Shown here: positions 1-8,350 of the stretch, in pieces
How positions within the stretch are numbered: the first letter of the stretch is position 1
Layout: every line of letters starts with the position of its first letter
Assembly: GCA_002398405.1 (NCBI GenBank)
Contig: DGYN01000099.1
Coordinates: 1 to 17,042, forward strand
DNA: 17,042 nt
Origin: Caulobacteraceae bacterium UBA5005
Lineage (GTDB): Bacteria > Pseudomonadota > Alphaproteobacteria > Caulobacterales > Caulobacteraceae
Direction: 5' to 3'
Notes under the pieces: model-generated
Database searches by the model: none
The model's input: the letters and a program-made list of their open reading frames with translations, nothing else
What the model was told of the DNA's origin: nothing
Program-made: the position numbers and the translations under genes

Positions 1-1
1 A

Positions 2-892
2 GGTCCGCCCGCCGCTGCGGCGGGCGCCGCCGGACGAGGCCCCGCTCCCCCTGCCGCCAACGCCATCGGGCCGAGCGGCAAGTTCTACATGCAGGACATC
101 GACCTGATGACCGAGGAGCTGACCATCGCCAAGCGCGAGGGGATCGCCTGCCTGGTCGACGGCGGCCACCCGGACATGGGCCGTGATTTCGCCTTCCTCA
201 AGGAGATTTCGCGCCGCTCGGGCATGCCCATTGTCTCGGGGGCGGGCTTCTACGCCCAGCCCTTCTATCCGCCGGAAATCAGCCGCATGAGCGAGGACCA
301 GGTCTTCGCCGCGATCATGAGCCAGGTCCGCGCCGATCCCGTGGGCGCCTTCGGCGAGATCGGCTCCTGGGACTATATCACCAAGGACGAGCGCAAGGTG
401 TTCCGGGCCATCGGCCGGGCCCAGGTCGCCACCAACATGCCGATCTTCACCCACACCGGCATTCCCGGAAAATCCGCCCTGCAGCAGCTCGACATCCTTG
501 AGGACGCCGGGGCCGATCTAAAGAAGGTCTGCATCGGCCACCTGGGGAATCTCGCTGACGCCAATGCGGAAATCCACGGCGCCATCTGCCGGCGCGGGGC
601 CTTCGTCGGCTTCGACCGCCAGGGGGGCGCAGGCGACGCTGCTGTCATTCCGACGGTGATGAAGCTCCTGGAGGGCGGCTTCTCCGACAACATCCTCTTC
701 GCTTCGGACTTCTCCGGGGCGGGCTCGCTGAAGCGCAACGGCGGCGCCGGCTACGCCAAGACCCTCACGGTCTTCGTGCCCAAGGTGAAGGCCGCGGGCG
801 CGGACGATGCGACGCTGAGGAAGATCATGAACGACAACACCCGCCGCTTCCTGGCCTACGTCCCGAAGATTCCCCGGCCCAGAGGCGCTTAG
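2..892 (+). CDS. Phosphotriesterase-like metal-dependent hydrolase, 5'-truncated by window edge
   Basis: The reading frame is open from the first bases, so the gene begins upstream; the ATG at 89 is internal. The product resembles phosphotriesterase-family amidohydrolases (TIM-barrel, two-metal). Counting from the codon at 89, likely metal ligands are Glu90 in GAFGEIG (the position of the bridging carboxylate; some relatives carry a carbamylated Lys), His122 in FTHTG, His151 in IGHLGN and Asp207 in FASDFS. The N-terminal HxH expected in this family would lie before the window. The first 29 visible residues are rich in Ala, Pro and Gly, a low-complexity stretch before the conserved VDGGHPDMGRD segment. 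Substrate cannot be told: members include lactonases and esterases as well as organophosphate hydrolases. It ends 20 bp before an MFS transporter on the same strand, which suggests cotranscription and perhaps uptake or export of a related compound. Confidence 0.85.
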   Translation, partial: GPPAAAAGAAGRGPAPPAANAIGPSGKFYMQDIDLMTEELTIAKREGIACLVDGGHPDMGRDFAFLKEISRRSGMPIVSGAGFYAQPFYPPEISRMSEDQVFAAIMSQVRADPVGAFGEIGSWDYITKDERKVFRAIGRAQVATNMPIFTHTGIPGKSALQQLDILEDAGADLKKVCIGHLGNLADANAEIHGAICRRGAFVGFDRQGGAGDAAVIPTVMKLLEGGFSDNILFASDFSGAGSLKRNGGAGYAKTLTVFVPKVKAAGADDATLRKIMNDNTRRFLAYVPKIPRPRGA

Positions 893-912
893 GACGCGTT
901 AGATCGCCGGCG

Positions 913-2097
913 ATGAACCGCACCATCGCCACCCTTTTCACCGCCCGCGGCGTTCGCGCCTTCGGCGACGGCTTCGTCGCCCTGCTGCTGCCGGCCTATC
1001 TGCTGCAGCTGGGCTACGGCGCGATGGAAACCGGCGTCCTCGCCTCGGCCACCCTTCTCGGCTCGGCGGGGCTGACCCTTGGCGTTGGCCTTCTCGCCCA
1101 TAGGATTCCCCCAAGGCGTCTGCTGATCGGCGCGGCGATCCTGATGGCGGCGACGGGCCTGGCCTTTTCGCAGCTTCGCCAGTTCTGGCCCTTGCTCGTG
1201 GTCGGCTTCTTCGGAACGCTCAATCCCTCCAGCGGCGACGTCAGCCCCTTCCAGCCCCTCGAACAGGCCAAGCTCGCCCATGCGGCGACGGCGGACAGGC
1301 GCACCGACACCTTCGCCCTCTACGGCCTGATCGGCGCCCTTTCCGGGGCGGTCGGAGCCCTTAGCCTGGGGCTGGCGGACCGGCTGGGCCACGCGTTCGG
1401 TGCGTCCGCCCTCACGATCTCCTCGGCGATGTTCATGCTCTACGGCCTCCTTGGCCTGGCGGTCGCGCCCCTCTACGCCCGCCTGCCTATCGCCCCGCCG
1501 GAGACCACCGCCGCCCCCGCGCCGCTGGGGCCTTCCAAGGGCGTGGTCCTCAAGCTGGCCGCCCTCTTCAGCATCGATTCCTTCGGCGGCGGCTTCCTGG
1601 TCAACGCCATGCTGGCGCTCTGGCTTTTTCAGAGGTTCGATCTGTCGCTCGGTGCGGCGGGCGCCTTCTTCTTCTGGACGGGCCTTCTCGCCGCCGTCTC
1701 GCAATTGGCGGCCGGCCGGCTGGCTAAGCGGATCGGCCTGATCAACACCATGGTCTTCACCCATCTGCCGGCCAATCTGGCCATGGTCCTCGCCGCCTTC
1801 GCCCCGAACCTCCCGGCGGCCCTGGCCCTCCTGTCCATCCGCGCCGCCCTGTCGCAGATGGATGTCCCGGCCCGCAACGCCTACGTCATGTCGGTGGTCA
1901 CCCCACCCGAACGCGCGGCGGCGGCGAGCCTGACCAATGTGCCGAGAAGCCTCGCGTCGGCCTTGAGCCCGAGCCTGGCGGGCCTGCTGATGGCGGCGTC
2001 CGGCTTCGCCTGGCCCCTGTCGATCGGCGGCGGATTGAAGATCGTCTACGACCTGCTTCTGTTGGCCATGTTCAGAGGCGTGAAGCCCCGTGACTAG
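913..2097 (+). CDS. Major facilitator superfamily transporter
   Basis: A 394-residue, strongly hydrophobic protein with the segment spacing of a 12-helix MFS carrier in the inner membrane. The loop between helices 2 and 3 carries AHRIPPRRLL (about residues 62-71), a degenerate form of MFS motif A. A segment around residues 101-120 (GTLNPSSGDVSPFQPLEQAK) and a central polar loop split the protein into the usual two halves. The length is normal for the family. The start at 913 lies 20 bp after the amidohydrolase stop, and no strong Shine-Dalgarno is visible, consistent with translation following the upstream gene. The substrate is unknown; the neighbour suggests a small organic molecule, but that is inference. 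Confidence 0.88.
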   Translation: MNRTIATLFTARGVRAFGDGFVALLLPAYLLQLGYGAMETGVLASATLLGSAGLTLGVGLLAHRIPPRRLLIGAAILMAATGLAFSQLRQFWPLLVVGFFGTLNPSSGDVSPFQPLEQAKLAHAATADRRTDTFALYGLIGALSGAVGALSLGLADRLGHAFGASALTISSAMFMLYGLLGLAVAPLYARLPIAPPETTAAPAPLGPSKGVVLKLAALFSIDSFGGGFLVNAMLALWLFQRFDLSLGAAGAFFFWTGLLAAVSQLAAGRLAKRIGLINTMVFTHLPANLAMVLAAFAPNLPAALALLSIRAALSQMDVPARNAYVMSVVTPPERAAAASLTNVPRSLASALSPSLAGLLMAASGFAWPLSIGGGLKIVYDLLLLAMFRGVKPRD

Positions 2098-2123
2098 CGG
2101 CTGCTGTCGGATTCCCGACTCGC

Positions 2124-2148
2124 GGAACAAAGCAAAGCCGTGCCTGTT
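2124..2148 (+). promoter_or_regulatory. Candidate EcfG (general stress response) promoter for the DUF4142 lipoprotein
   Basis: GGAAC at 2124-2128 and TGTT at 2145-2148 are separated by exactly 16 bases. The alphaproteobacterial EcfG/SigT consensus is GGAAC, 16-17 bases, CGTT, so the -35 is perfect and the -10 differs by one base. The site lies 35 bp upstream of the lipoprotein ATG in an 86-bp gap after the MFS gene. Confidence 0.65.
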
Positions 2149-2183
2149 TTAGGCCCCGGGATAAACACCGGAGAGCGAAGACC

Positions 2184-2777
2184 ATGCTGCGCCAAACCTT
2201 TTTCTGCGCCTGCGCCATCTCGGCCCTGGCGCTGACCGCCTGCAACAAGGAGCAGGACGGAACCAATGACGCCGCTGAAGCCATCAACGCCGCCCAGGAC
2301 GCGACCGGCGCTGCGGTTGGCGCCGCGGCCGGGCCCATGGCGGCCGCGACCACCGAGGGCTTTGTCAGCGGCGCGGCCATGTCCGACCTGTACGAGGTCG
2401 AGGCCGGCAAGATCGCCGGCGCCAAGGCGACCGCCGCCGGCGTGAAGGCCTTCGGCAAGATGATGGTCGAGATGCACACCGCCACCACCGCCGAGCTGAA
2501 GCCGCTGGCCGCCGCCGCAGGAATCACCCCGCCGGCGGAGCTTGACGAGCGCCGTAAGGGCTTCCTCGACAACCTGCGCGCCGCCTCGGCCGCCGACTTC
2601 GACAAGGTCTATCTCGACCAGCAGGTCGCCGCCCACGACGAAGCGCTGAGCCTGATGAAGGGCTATGCCGGCGGCGGCGACAACGCAGCCATCAAGGCGT
2701 TCGCCGCAAAGACGACCGGCGCCGTGGAATCGCACCTGACGCAGGCCAAATCCCTGCGTGACGCTGCGTCGAAGTAG
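2184..2777 (+). CDS. DUF4142 lipoprotein
   Basis: A 197-residue predicted lipoprotein. The hydrophobic signal ends in the lipobox LTAC with the acylated cysteine at residue 20. A short linker is followed by an Ala/Gly-rich stretch and then a DUF4142 domain (about residues 52-195), a helical ferritin-like fold. Recognisable pieces are FVSGAAMSDLYEVEAGKIA, VKAFGKMMVEMHTATTAEL and VYLDQQVAAHDEALSLMKGY. The biochemical role of DUF4142 is not settled; members are periplasmic or lipid-anchored and often stress-linked. A GGAG at 2170-2173 precedes the ATG by 10 bases. The EcfG-type promoter upstream suggests stress induction independent of the MFS gene. It ends 13 bp from the convergent TonB receptor. 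Confidence 0.85.
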   Translation: MLRQTFFCACAISALALTACNKEQDGTNDAAEAINAAQDATGAAVGAAAGPMAAATTEGFVSGAAMSDLYEVEAGKIAGAKATAAGVKAFGKMMVEMHTATTAELKPLAAAAGITPPAELDERRKGFLDNLRAASAADFDKVYLDQQVAAHDEALSLMKGYAGGGDNAAIKAFAAKTTGAVESHLTQAKSLRDAASK

Positions 2778-2790
2778 AAGTCGCCAACCC

Positions 2791-4815
2791 TCACAACGCC
2801 TTGCGCACCCGGATCATGATGAAGGGATCGAACAGATAACTGCGGTGTTCGGTCTGGCGCACGACCTCCGCCGAGCGCGGACCGGTATAGAGGGTGCGGG
2901 TTCGGCGCTTTTCCTTGCCGATGGCGTTCTCCAGCTGCAGGCGGATGTTCAGGCCCGGCTGCGGACGGACGTCCCAATAGAACTTCAGCTGATAGGCGTC
3001 CTCGTCGACCCGCACCTCGGAGAGGCGATAGCTCGTCTCCTGCCAGCCGAAGGTGTTGACCTGAAAGGTGTAGGACGACTTCAGCTTCGGCAGGTTCTGG
3101 GTGAAGGTGATCATTCCTTCGAAGGGCCGCTCGCGGGAGATATGGCGCAACAGGCCGGTGACCGGATCGGTGACCTCGCTGGTCCGCCAGGCCGCGTTGG
3201 CGATCAGGCGCGCGTCGGCAAGACCGAACCGGTCGAGGGGCGCGCTGAAGTCGACCTTGGCCTCCCGCCGCCAGCCGTCGCCGATATTGCCCGGCGCGTC
3301 GAAGGCGTTCTGGATGGGGATCAGGTCGATGGCTTCCTCGATCTGCGAATGGCTTAGGGTGAGAACAAGGGCGCCCGACCCCCAGAACCGCCGCTCCGCC
3401 GCCACTTCGCCGATCCAGAAGCGCTCGGGGACCAGGTTCGCATTTCCGGCGTTGACCGAACCGGAGAGCAGGTCCCCCGTCGCCGCGAAGTCCTCGAAGT
3501 TCAGTTGCCCGACCAGCCGCTCGGCCCTGAGCCGCACCTGCATCCCGGCATTGGGGGCCCAGGTCAGCACCACCCTGGGCTTGGCGAAGACGAAATTTTC
3601 CGAATGGTCAGCATCGCCGCTCTGACTGATCTCCGAGGACTCGACCTTCAGCCGCGCCTCCAGCGACAGGGCGCCGGAAAGCTTGCGGTTGCCGGTGACA
3701 TAACCCTCCGCCCGGCGCTCTTCGACCTCGACATTGGCCGAAGGCACCGCCACGGGAACGCCTCCGACGGTCAGGCTCGATCGCGAGTCCAGGGTGTTCA
3801 GCGCCGCTTCCGCCCCGGTCTCGACGGAAAAGCCGAACAGGGAAAAGCCATCGATCGAGGCCCGCGTCAGGGTCTCCCCCGCGCGGCCCTCCTTGCCGGA
3901 GATCTGGTCGGTGGTGGGGGTGAGAAGCCTGGACTCGATGACGTTCTTCTTGGCGGTGTGCAGGCCCATGAGCCGCAGGCGCCGCCCGCCGTCCAGCCGG
4001 CGGCTGAAGTCCAGCCCCACCTCGCCGCGGTCGTTCTCCGATATCCCCCGCGAGCGTTCGGGGATCGCGACGCCGGCCGCCGAAGTCAGGTCGCCCTCCT
4101 CGGTCCTAGGCAGGTCGACCCAGCTGACGCCCAGATTCAGGCGGAAGGTGTTGGGGCCGGCGCGGTACTCAGCCGCCCCGCTGGCCTCGATCAGTTCGTT
4201 GTCGACGCGGGAGCGGAACGGCCCCTCGCTGATCAGACCGCCGGCGCCATTGCGCCGCGTCAGGCGGCCGTCGCCGGAATCATAGTGCGCTTCCTGGCGC
4301 ACCTGGACCGTGCCTTCGAGGGTCAGGGCCGGCCCGGTGCGCGAGCCGCGCAGATAGCCGATCTCGGCCGGATCATGGTCGGTATAGAGCTTGGTCCAGA
4401 CCTCGACCTCGCGGGAGACTGAGGCCTCCTTCTTGCGGACCACATTGACCACCACCGCCTGGCCCTGCATGTCGATGCCCGCCGCGCCGCCGCGGATCAG
4501 CTCGATGCGTTCGACCATCGAGGGCGGAATGCGGCTGAGGATATCGGTGACCGAGACCGCCTTGCTGGTCGGCCGCTCGCCGTCGACCAGGACGTTCCCC
4601 GCCGCGCCGGAGAGGCCCCGCACATTGGCGTCCCCCTGGTTGACGGTGAAGCCGGGCACCCGGCCGACCATGTCGTTGGCGCTGTTGGGCTGATAGGCGG
4701 TAAAGAAGCTGGGCGGATAGACGATGACCCCCGCCTGCCCCGCCTCCTGGGCCGACGCGGCGCCGGCCAGGAAGAGGATTGAGTTTACACAAACTATACC
4801 AGTCCAGGCCGACAT
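2791..4815 (-). CDS. TonB-dependent receptor
   Basis: A 674-residue outer-membrane protein. Residues 1-22 form a signal peptide ending ASA before Gln23. The plug domain (about 40-135) contains NDMVGRVPGFTV, NVRGLSGAAGNVLVDGERP, ILSRIPPSMVERIELIRGG and IDMQGQAVVVNVV, characteristic of a caulobacterial/sphingomonad receptor clade. The remainder has alternating polar and aromatic strands of a beta-barrel and ends in IRVRKAL rather than the usual terminal Phe. It is on the short side for the family but looks intact. The start is preceded by a GGGGA about 5 bases away on the coding strand. The ligand is unknown; this clade has been linked to oligosaccharides or other nutrients rather than proven siderophores. 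It follows the oxidoreductase gene by 59 bp on the same strand. Confidence 0.88.
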   Translation of the reverse strand: MSAWTGIVCVNSILFLAGAASAQEAGQAGVIVYPPSFFTAYQPNSANDMVGRVPGFTVNQGDANVRGLSGAAGNVLVDGERPTSKAVSVTDILSRIPPSMVERIELIRGGAAGIDMQGQAVVVNVVRKKEASVSREVEVWTKLYTDHDPAEIGYLRGSRTGPALTLEGTVQVRQEAHYDSGDGRLTRRNGAGGLISEGPFRSRVDNELIEASGAAEYRAGPNTFRLNLGVSWVDLPRTEEGDLTSAAGVAIPERSRGISENDRGEVGLDFSRRLDGGRRLRLMGLHTAKKNVIESRLLTPTTDQISGKEGRAGETLTRASIDGFSLFGFSVETGAEAALNTLDSRSSLTVGGVPVAVPSANVEVEERRAEGYVTGNRKLSGALSLEARLKVESSEISQSGDADHSENFVFAKPRVVLTWAPNAGMQVRLRAERLVGQLNFEDFAATGDLLSGSVNAGNANLVPERFWIGEVAAERRFWGSGALVLTLSHSQIEEAIDLIPIQNAFDAPGNIGDGWRREAKVDFSAPLDRFGLADARLIANAAWRTSEVTDPVTGLLRHISRERPFEGMITFTQNLPKLKSSYTFQVNTFGWQETSYRLSEVRVDEDAYQLKFYWDVRPQPGLNIRLQLENAIGKEKRRTRTLYTGPRSAEVVRQTEHRSYLFDPFIMIRVRKAL

Positions 4816-4874
4816 CGAATCCCCGCAAGAACGCGAGGGATAGTTCGCATTTTACGAGCGGTCTGACAAACCCC

Positions 4875-5861
4875 TCAGAAGGGAAACGGCGGCCTTGCCG
4901 TATAGAGGCCCGCGGCGGCGGCTTTCTGCACCGCCAGAGCCGCCATCAGGTCCAGACTGGGCGTTGCGATCGCGGCCTTTCGCGCGAACAACAGCGGCGC
5001 CAGCACGATGGCGTCCAGTTCCAGGGCCCGGCCGCGCTCATAGTCCTGCAGGATCGACGGCTTGTGCGAGGAGAGCACGCGCCTTTCCACCGGCGGCAGG
5101 GAGGCAATGGAGCAGCCGTGCGCGGCTCCGATCGCCTGGACCTCGCGGCGCAGGGTCTCCAGCACATCGACGAAGATGGGACTGTGATGCATGTCCCAGT
5201 TGGTCATGCCGGTCAGCATGCACATCACCGAGCCGGTCATGTTCATCAGAAGCTTGTTCCACACCACCTCGCGGATGTGGTGCGTGACCGGCGAGGGCAG
5301 GCCCGCCCCTTCGATGGCGGCGCGCAGGGCCGCAAGGCGCGGGGTCTGCAGATCGGTGGGCTCGCCGAGGACCAGACTGTCGATGGCGGGGGTGCGGTTC
5401 AGGACAATGCCTGGTTCGATCACCTCGACCATGGATTTGACCACCCCGCCGATTACCCGCGGCGCCAGGGCCGCAAGCCCGCCGTCAGGGTCCAGCAGGG
5501 ATAGATCGGGCGGGGCCGGCGCATCCCTCGAAAGGCCGATCCCATACCACCAGGGAATGCCGTTCTGGACGAAGACCACGCAGGTCCCGGGACCGAGCAG
5601 CGGCTCCACCGACAGACCCGTCAGGGCCGTCGCCTTCAGGGTGACGAGGACGACGTCCTGCGCTCCCAGCTCCGCCGGATCCTCGCCCGCCGCCACCCGC
5701 ACGGTGAGCTCCTCATCCCCCGAGCGCAGGGTCAGACCGCGCGCCTTGATCGCGACAAGGTGCTCGCCCCTCGCCACAAGGCTGACCTCATGGCCGGCGG
5801 ACGCCAGCCGCACCGCCAGCCACCCGCCGATCGCCCCGGCGCCGTAAACACAGATTCGCAT
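4875..5861 (-). CDS. Ketopantoate reductase family (PanE/ApbA-like) NADPH-dependent oxidoreductase
   Basis: A 328-residue cytoplasmic enzyme. The N-terminal Rossmann motif GAGAIG (residues 7-12) starts the NADP-binding domain. Lys76 in LVTLKA, Asn100 in VQNG, catalytic Lys203 in VVWNKLLMN and Glu281 in ALELDAI match the conserved residues of ketopantoate reductase. An NGIPWWY segment and an extended loop (about 103-140) place it in a clade distinct from textbook PanE, so it may reduce another 2-oxo acid rather than make pantoate. The gene begins 24 bp after the secreted paralogue's stop on the same strand, so the two are probably cotranscribed. No neighbouring pantothenate gene supports a pathway role. 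Confidence 0.85.
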   Translation of the reverse strand: MRICVYGAGAIGGWLAVRLASAGHEVSLVARGEHLVAIKARGLTLRSGDEELTVRVAAGEDPAELGAQDVVLVTLKATALTGLSVEPLLGPGTCVVFVQNGIPWWYGIGLSRDAPAPPDLSLLDPDGGLAALAPRVIGGVVKSMVEVIEPGIVLNRTPAIDSLVLGEPTDLQTPRLAALRAAIEGAGLPSPVTHHIREVVWNKLLMNMTGSVMCMLTGMTNWDMHHSPIFVDVLETLRREVQAIGAAHGCSIASLPPVERRVLSSHKPSILQDYERGRALELDAIVLAPLLFARKAAIATPSLDLMAALAVQKAAAAGLYTARPPFPF

Positions 5862-5885
5862 GGCGGTGAGCCTAGGGCAGGGGCC

Positions 5886-6935
5886 CTACTGCGTTCCAGC
5901 CCTCGCGGTCCTCGCGACGCGCTCAGCCTCCCGGGCCCCGGCCAGGATGCCGTCGAGGGCGTAGTTGCCCTCGTGGCAGGCGTATTCGCGGATGTCCCCC
6001 TGCAGGGCCGCGAACTCGTATTCGCCGCCCCAGGGCTTGTCCCAGGCGGTGGGGTCCTCAAGGGTGAACTCGTACTTGACCCGGTCCTTGGCGACCCGCG
6101 TGAACCGCTCGGTGACCTTCAGGTTTTCCCACGAGCCCTGATAGGCCTGGCGCTGCGGCAGGTTGATGGTTTCGACCACCAGCGTATCGCCCTCGTACCA
6201 GCCGATGGAGTCGCCGAACCAGGTCCGCACCCCGTCGGTGCGGTGCTTACTGTTCAGCCGCACCACACGCGTGTCGTGGACCATCTCCACCCCGATGGCG
6301 ACGGCGTCCCGCGACTGCACGATGTGATAGTTGTTGTTGTAGAAGCCGTTGGGCAGCATCGGCGGCCCGCCGTTGCGCCCGAACGAGATGATGCAGCGCT
6401 CGCCGAGCGGCCGCTGCTCGGGATTGTCGAACTGACCCCCGCGTCCGGCCGCGCCGCCGCGACCCGCCGCGGCGGCCAGCAAGGCCCCCCGGCCCCCGCC
6501 GCCTGCCATTCCCCGGCGGGCCGGGAACTGTCCGCCCGGCGTCGTCAGGAACGAGGTCCTCGGCTCGCCGCCGACCCGCATCACCTGGGTGCCGGGATCC
6601 AGCCAGCCGCGGTTATAGCCCCCGACATCGCCGCCGGCGCTCGGCGCCGCGGCGTTGGGGTCGGTGTTCTGGTTGCCCCGCTCGACGTTGGCCTGGCTCT
6701 GGCCCTCCAGCCGCGCGACCTCGGCCTCGGTGTGGGCGCGGCGATCGCCGAACTGAGCGGGCCTGGCGACCGGGGTGATGGTGGCGTTGGTCCACTGGCC
6801 GCCCAGATCCGGCTGGCCAAAGGCGTTCCTTGGGGCTTTGAACGCCGCCGCGGGGGGTTTGGCTTGCTGGGCGATGGCGATGATCGGGGCGACGCAAACA
6901 GCCGCGCCTAGCATGGCGACGAGGGCTCTTTTCAT
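5886..6935 (-). CDS. Secreted protein of unknown function, paralogue 1 of 3 in the window
   Basis: A 349-residue protein with a signal peptide (MKRALVAMLGAAVCVAPIIAIAQ, shown here only as residues 1-23) and a mature N-terminus rich in Ala/Pro. An N-terminal block (FKAPRNAFGQPDLGGQWTN) leads to GGEPRTSFLTTP. A Gly/Arg/Ala-rich linker follows (about 140-168). The conserved C-terminal half holds GERCIISFG, VEMVHDTRVVRL, GDSIGWYEGDTLVVET, NLKVTERFTRV and EYACHEGNYALDGILAGARE. The mature part has only two cysteines, 181 and 320, both shared with the paralogues. It lacks the second cysteine pair found in paralogues 2 and 3. Similar uncharacterised proteins are numerous in Acidobacteria and in some Alphaproteobacteria; no function is established to my knowledge. 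A GGGAGGAAG sequence precedes the ATG. It lies 80 bp after the sigma factor gene, same strand, with no terminator visible between them. Confidence 0.85.
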   Translation of the reverse strand: MKRALVAMLGAAVCVAPIIAIAQQAKPPAAAFKAPRNAFGQPDLGGQWTNATITPVARPAQFGDRRAHTEAEVARLEGQSQANVERGNQNTDPNAAAPSAGGDVGGYNRGWLDPGTQVMRVGGEPRTSFLTTPGGQFPARRGMAGGGGRGALLAAAAGRGGAAGRGGQFDNPEQRPLGERCIISFGRNGGPPMLPNGFYNNNYHIVQSRDAVAIGVEMVHDTRVVRLNSKHRTDGVRTWFGDSIGWYEGDTLVVETINLPQRQAYQGSWENLKVTERFTRVAKDRVKYEFTLEDPTAWDKPWGGEYEFAALQGDIREYACHEGNYALDGILAGAREAERVARTARAGTQ

Positions 6936-7015
6936 GTCTCTTCCTCCCGCGGCGTCTAGGGCGGCCGCTTGGGAAGGGATGGAACATCACATCCGCCGGT
7001 TGCACAAGCGAGGGG

Positions 7016-8287
7016 TCAGCCGCAGTCGGCGGCCCGCTTCAGCAGGAAGGCCCGCTCCTTTTCGTTGCGGGTCAGGCTCGCCGCGCGCTCAAAGGCCGCG
7101 CGGGCCTCCGCCTTGCGCCCGGCGCGGAACAGGAAATCCCCTTTGGCGGCCGGAAGCGGCGCATAGCCGTCCAGCACCGCCGCCCCGGCGATCTCGTCCA
7201 CCAGCTTAAGCCCCGCCTCGGGCCCAAAGGCCATGCAGTGGGCGACGGCGCGGTTCAGATCGACCACCGGCGAAGGCATCACTCCGCGCAGGGTGTCGTA
7301 AAGGCCGGCGATCTTCCTCCAGTCGGTTTCCGCCGCCGTCCGCGCCCTGGCATGGCAGGCGGCGAGCGCGGCCTGTAGGGCGTAGGGTCCGTTTGTCCCG
7401 CCCAGCGCCTGGGCGCGGGAAAGGGCGTTCAGCCCGCGGCGGATCAGGAGCTGATCCCACCGCGCCCGGTTCTGCTCGGTGAGCGGCACCGGCTCGCCAG
7501 CGGGCCCGGTGCGGGCGGGAAGGCGCGAGGCCTGGATTTCCATCAGGGCCAAAAGGCCGAAGACCTCCGGATCGTCCGGCGCGAGCCCCGCCAGGATCCG
7601 TCCCATCCGCTGGGCCTCGGCGCACAGCGCCGGGCGCACCAGGTCTTCGCCCGCCGTCGCCGAGTAGCCCTCGTTGAAAATCAGGTAGAGGACCTCCAGA
7701 ACGGAGGCTAGGCGCTCCTCCCGCTCGCCGCCCCTGGGCACCGCAAAGGACAGGCCGGCGCTCCCCAGCGTCCTCTTGGCCCGCACGATCCGCTGGGCGA
7801 CGGTGCTCTCGCTGGTCAGGAAGGCCCGCGCGATCTCGTCGGTGGTCAGGCCGCCGATCAGGCGCAGGGTGAGCGCCGCCCGCTGCTCGGTGGACAGCAC
7901 CGGATGGCAGGCGGTGAAGATCAGGCTCAAAAGCTCGTCGCCGACGTCATCGTCCATGGCGGCCTCGATCTGTTCGACAGAAGAATCCCGCTCGTCTTCC
8001 AGGTCCCGGCCGATCTCGGCGTGCTTGCGCTCGAGCATCTTCTTGCGGCGGAACCCGTCGATCGCCCGCCGCTTGGCCGCGGCCATCAGCCAGGCGCCCG
8101 GATTGTTCGGGACGCCGGACTTTGGCCATTCGGAAAGGGCGGTGACCAGGGCGTCCTGGGCCAGTTCCTCGGCCTGCCCCACGTCCCGCACCATGCGGGC
8201 CAGCCCCGCGATCAGCCTCGCCTGCTCGATCCGGAAAACCGTCTCGATCGCCGTAAGCACATCCTTGGGGGTATCGGTCGCCGCCAC
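7016..8287 (-). CDS. ECF42-type RNA polymerase sigma factor with C-terminal TPR-like extension
   Basis: A 423-residue sigma factor, about twice the usual ECF length. Sigma region 2 lies at about residues 11-82 (DVGQAEELAQDALVTAL, AIDGFRRKKML). Region 4 lies at about 130-175, with the helix-turn-helix LTTDEIARAFLTSESTVAQRI. The rest is the helical extension of the ECF42 group (DUF6596 and TPR-like), including YLIFNEGYSA, LLALMEIQASR and the C-terminal AAFERAASLTRNEKERAFL. ECF42 factors have no classical anti-sigma factor; the extension is thought to control activity. The coding strand starts with GTG; no in-frame ATG, GTG or TTG is seen just upstream. It lies 63 bp after the YCII gene, the standard pairing for this group, and is probably cotranscribed with it. 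Confidence 0.92.
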   Translation of the reverse strand: MAATDTPKDVLTAIETVFRIEQARLIAGLARMVRDVGQAEELAQDALVTALSEWPKSGVPNNPGAWLMAAAKRRAIDGFRRKKMLERKHAEIGRDLEDERDSSVEQIEAAMDDDVGDELLSLIFTACHPVLSTEQRAALTLRLIGGLTTDEIARAFLTSESTVAQRIVRAKRTLGSAGLSFAVPRGGEREERLASVLEVLYLIFNEGYSATAGEDLVRPALCAEAQRMGRILAGLAPDDPEVFGLLALMEIQASRLPARTGPAGEPVPLTEQNRARWDQLLIRRGLNALSRAQALGGTNGPYALQAALAACHARARTAAETDWRKIAGLYDTLRGVMPSPVVDLNRAVAHCMAFGPEAGLKLVDEIAGAAVLDGYAPLPAAKGDFLFRAGRKAEARAAFERAASLTRNEKERAFLLKRAADCG

Positions 8288-8350
8288 GGCTGCCCGGCTT
8301 AAGGGAGGGGGTCTCGCCAGACAAGCTGCGGCGGCGGCCCAGGATTTGGC

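Noticed and set aside
889..2130. Long minus-strand ORF opposite the MFS gene (413 codons)
   Set aside because: Its translation is Gly/Arg/Gln/Glu-rich without domains and is the codon shadow typical of GC-rich DNA; the plus-strand frame is a clear MFS transporter.
4816..4874. Housekeeping promoter for the TonB receptor
   Set aside because: TTGTCA is present on the minus strand, but no convincing -10 lies at proper spacing.
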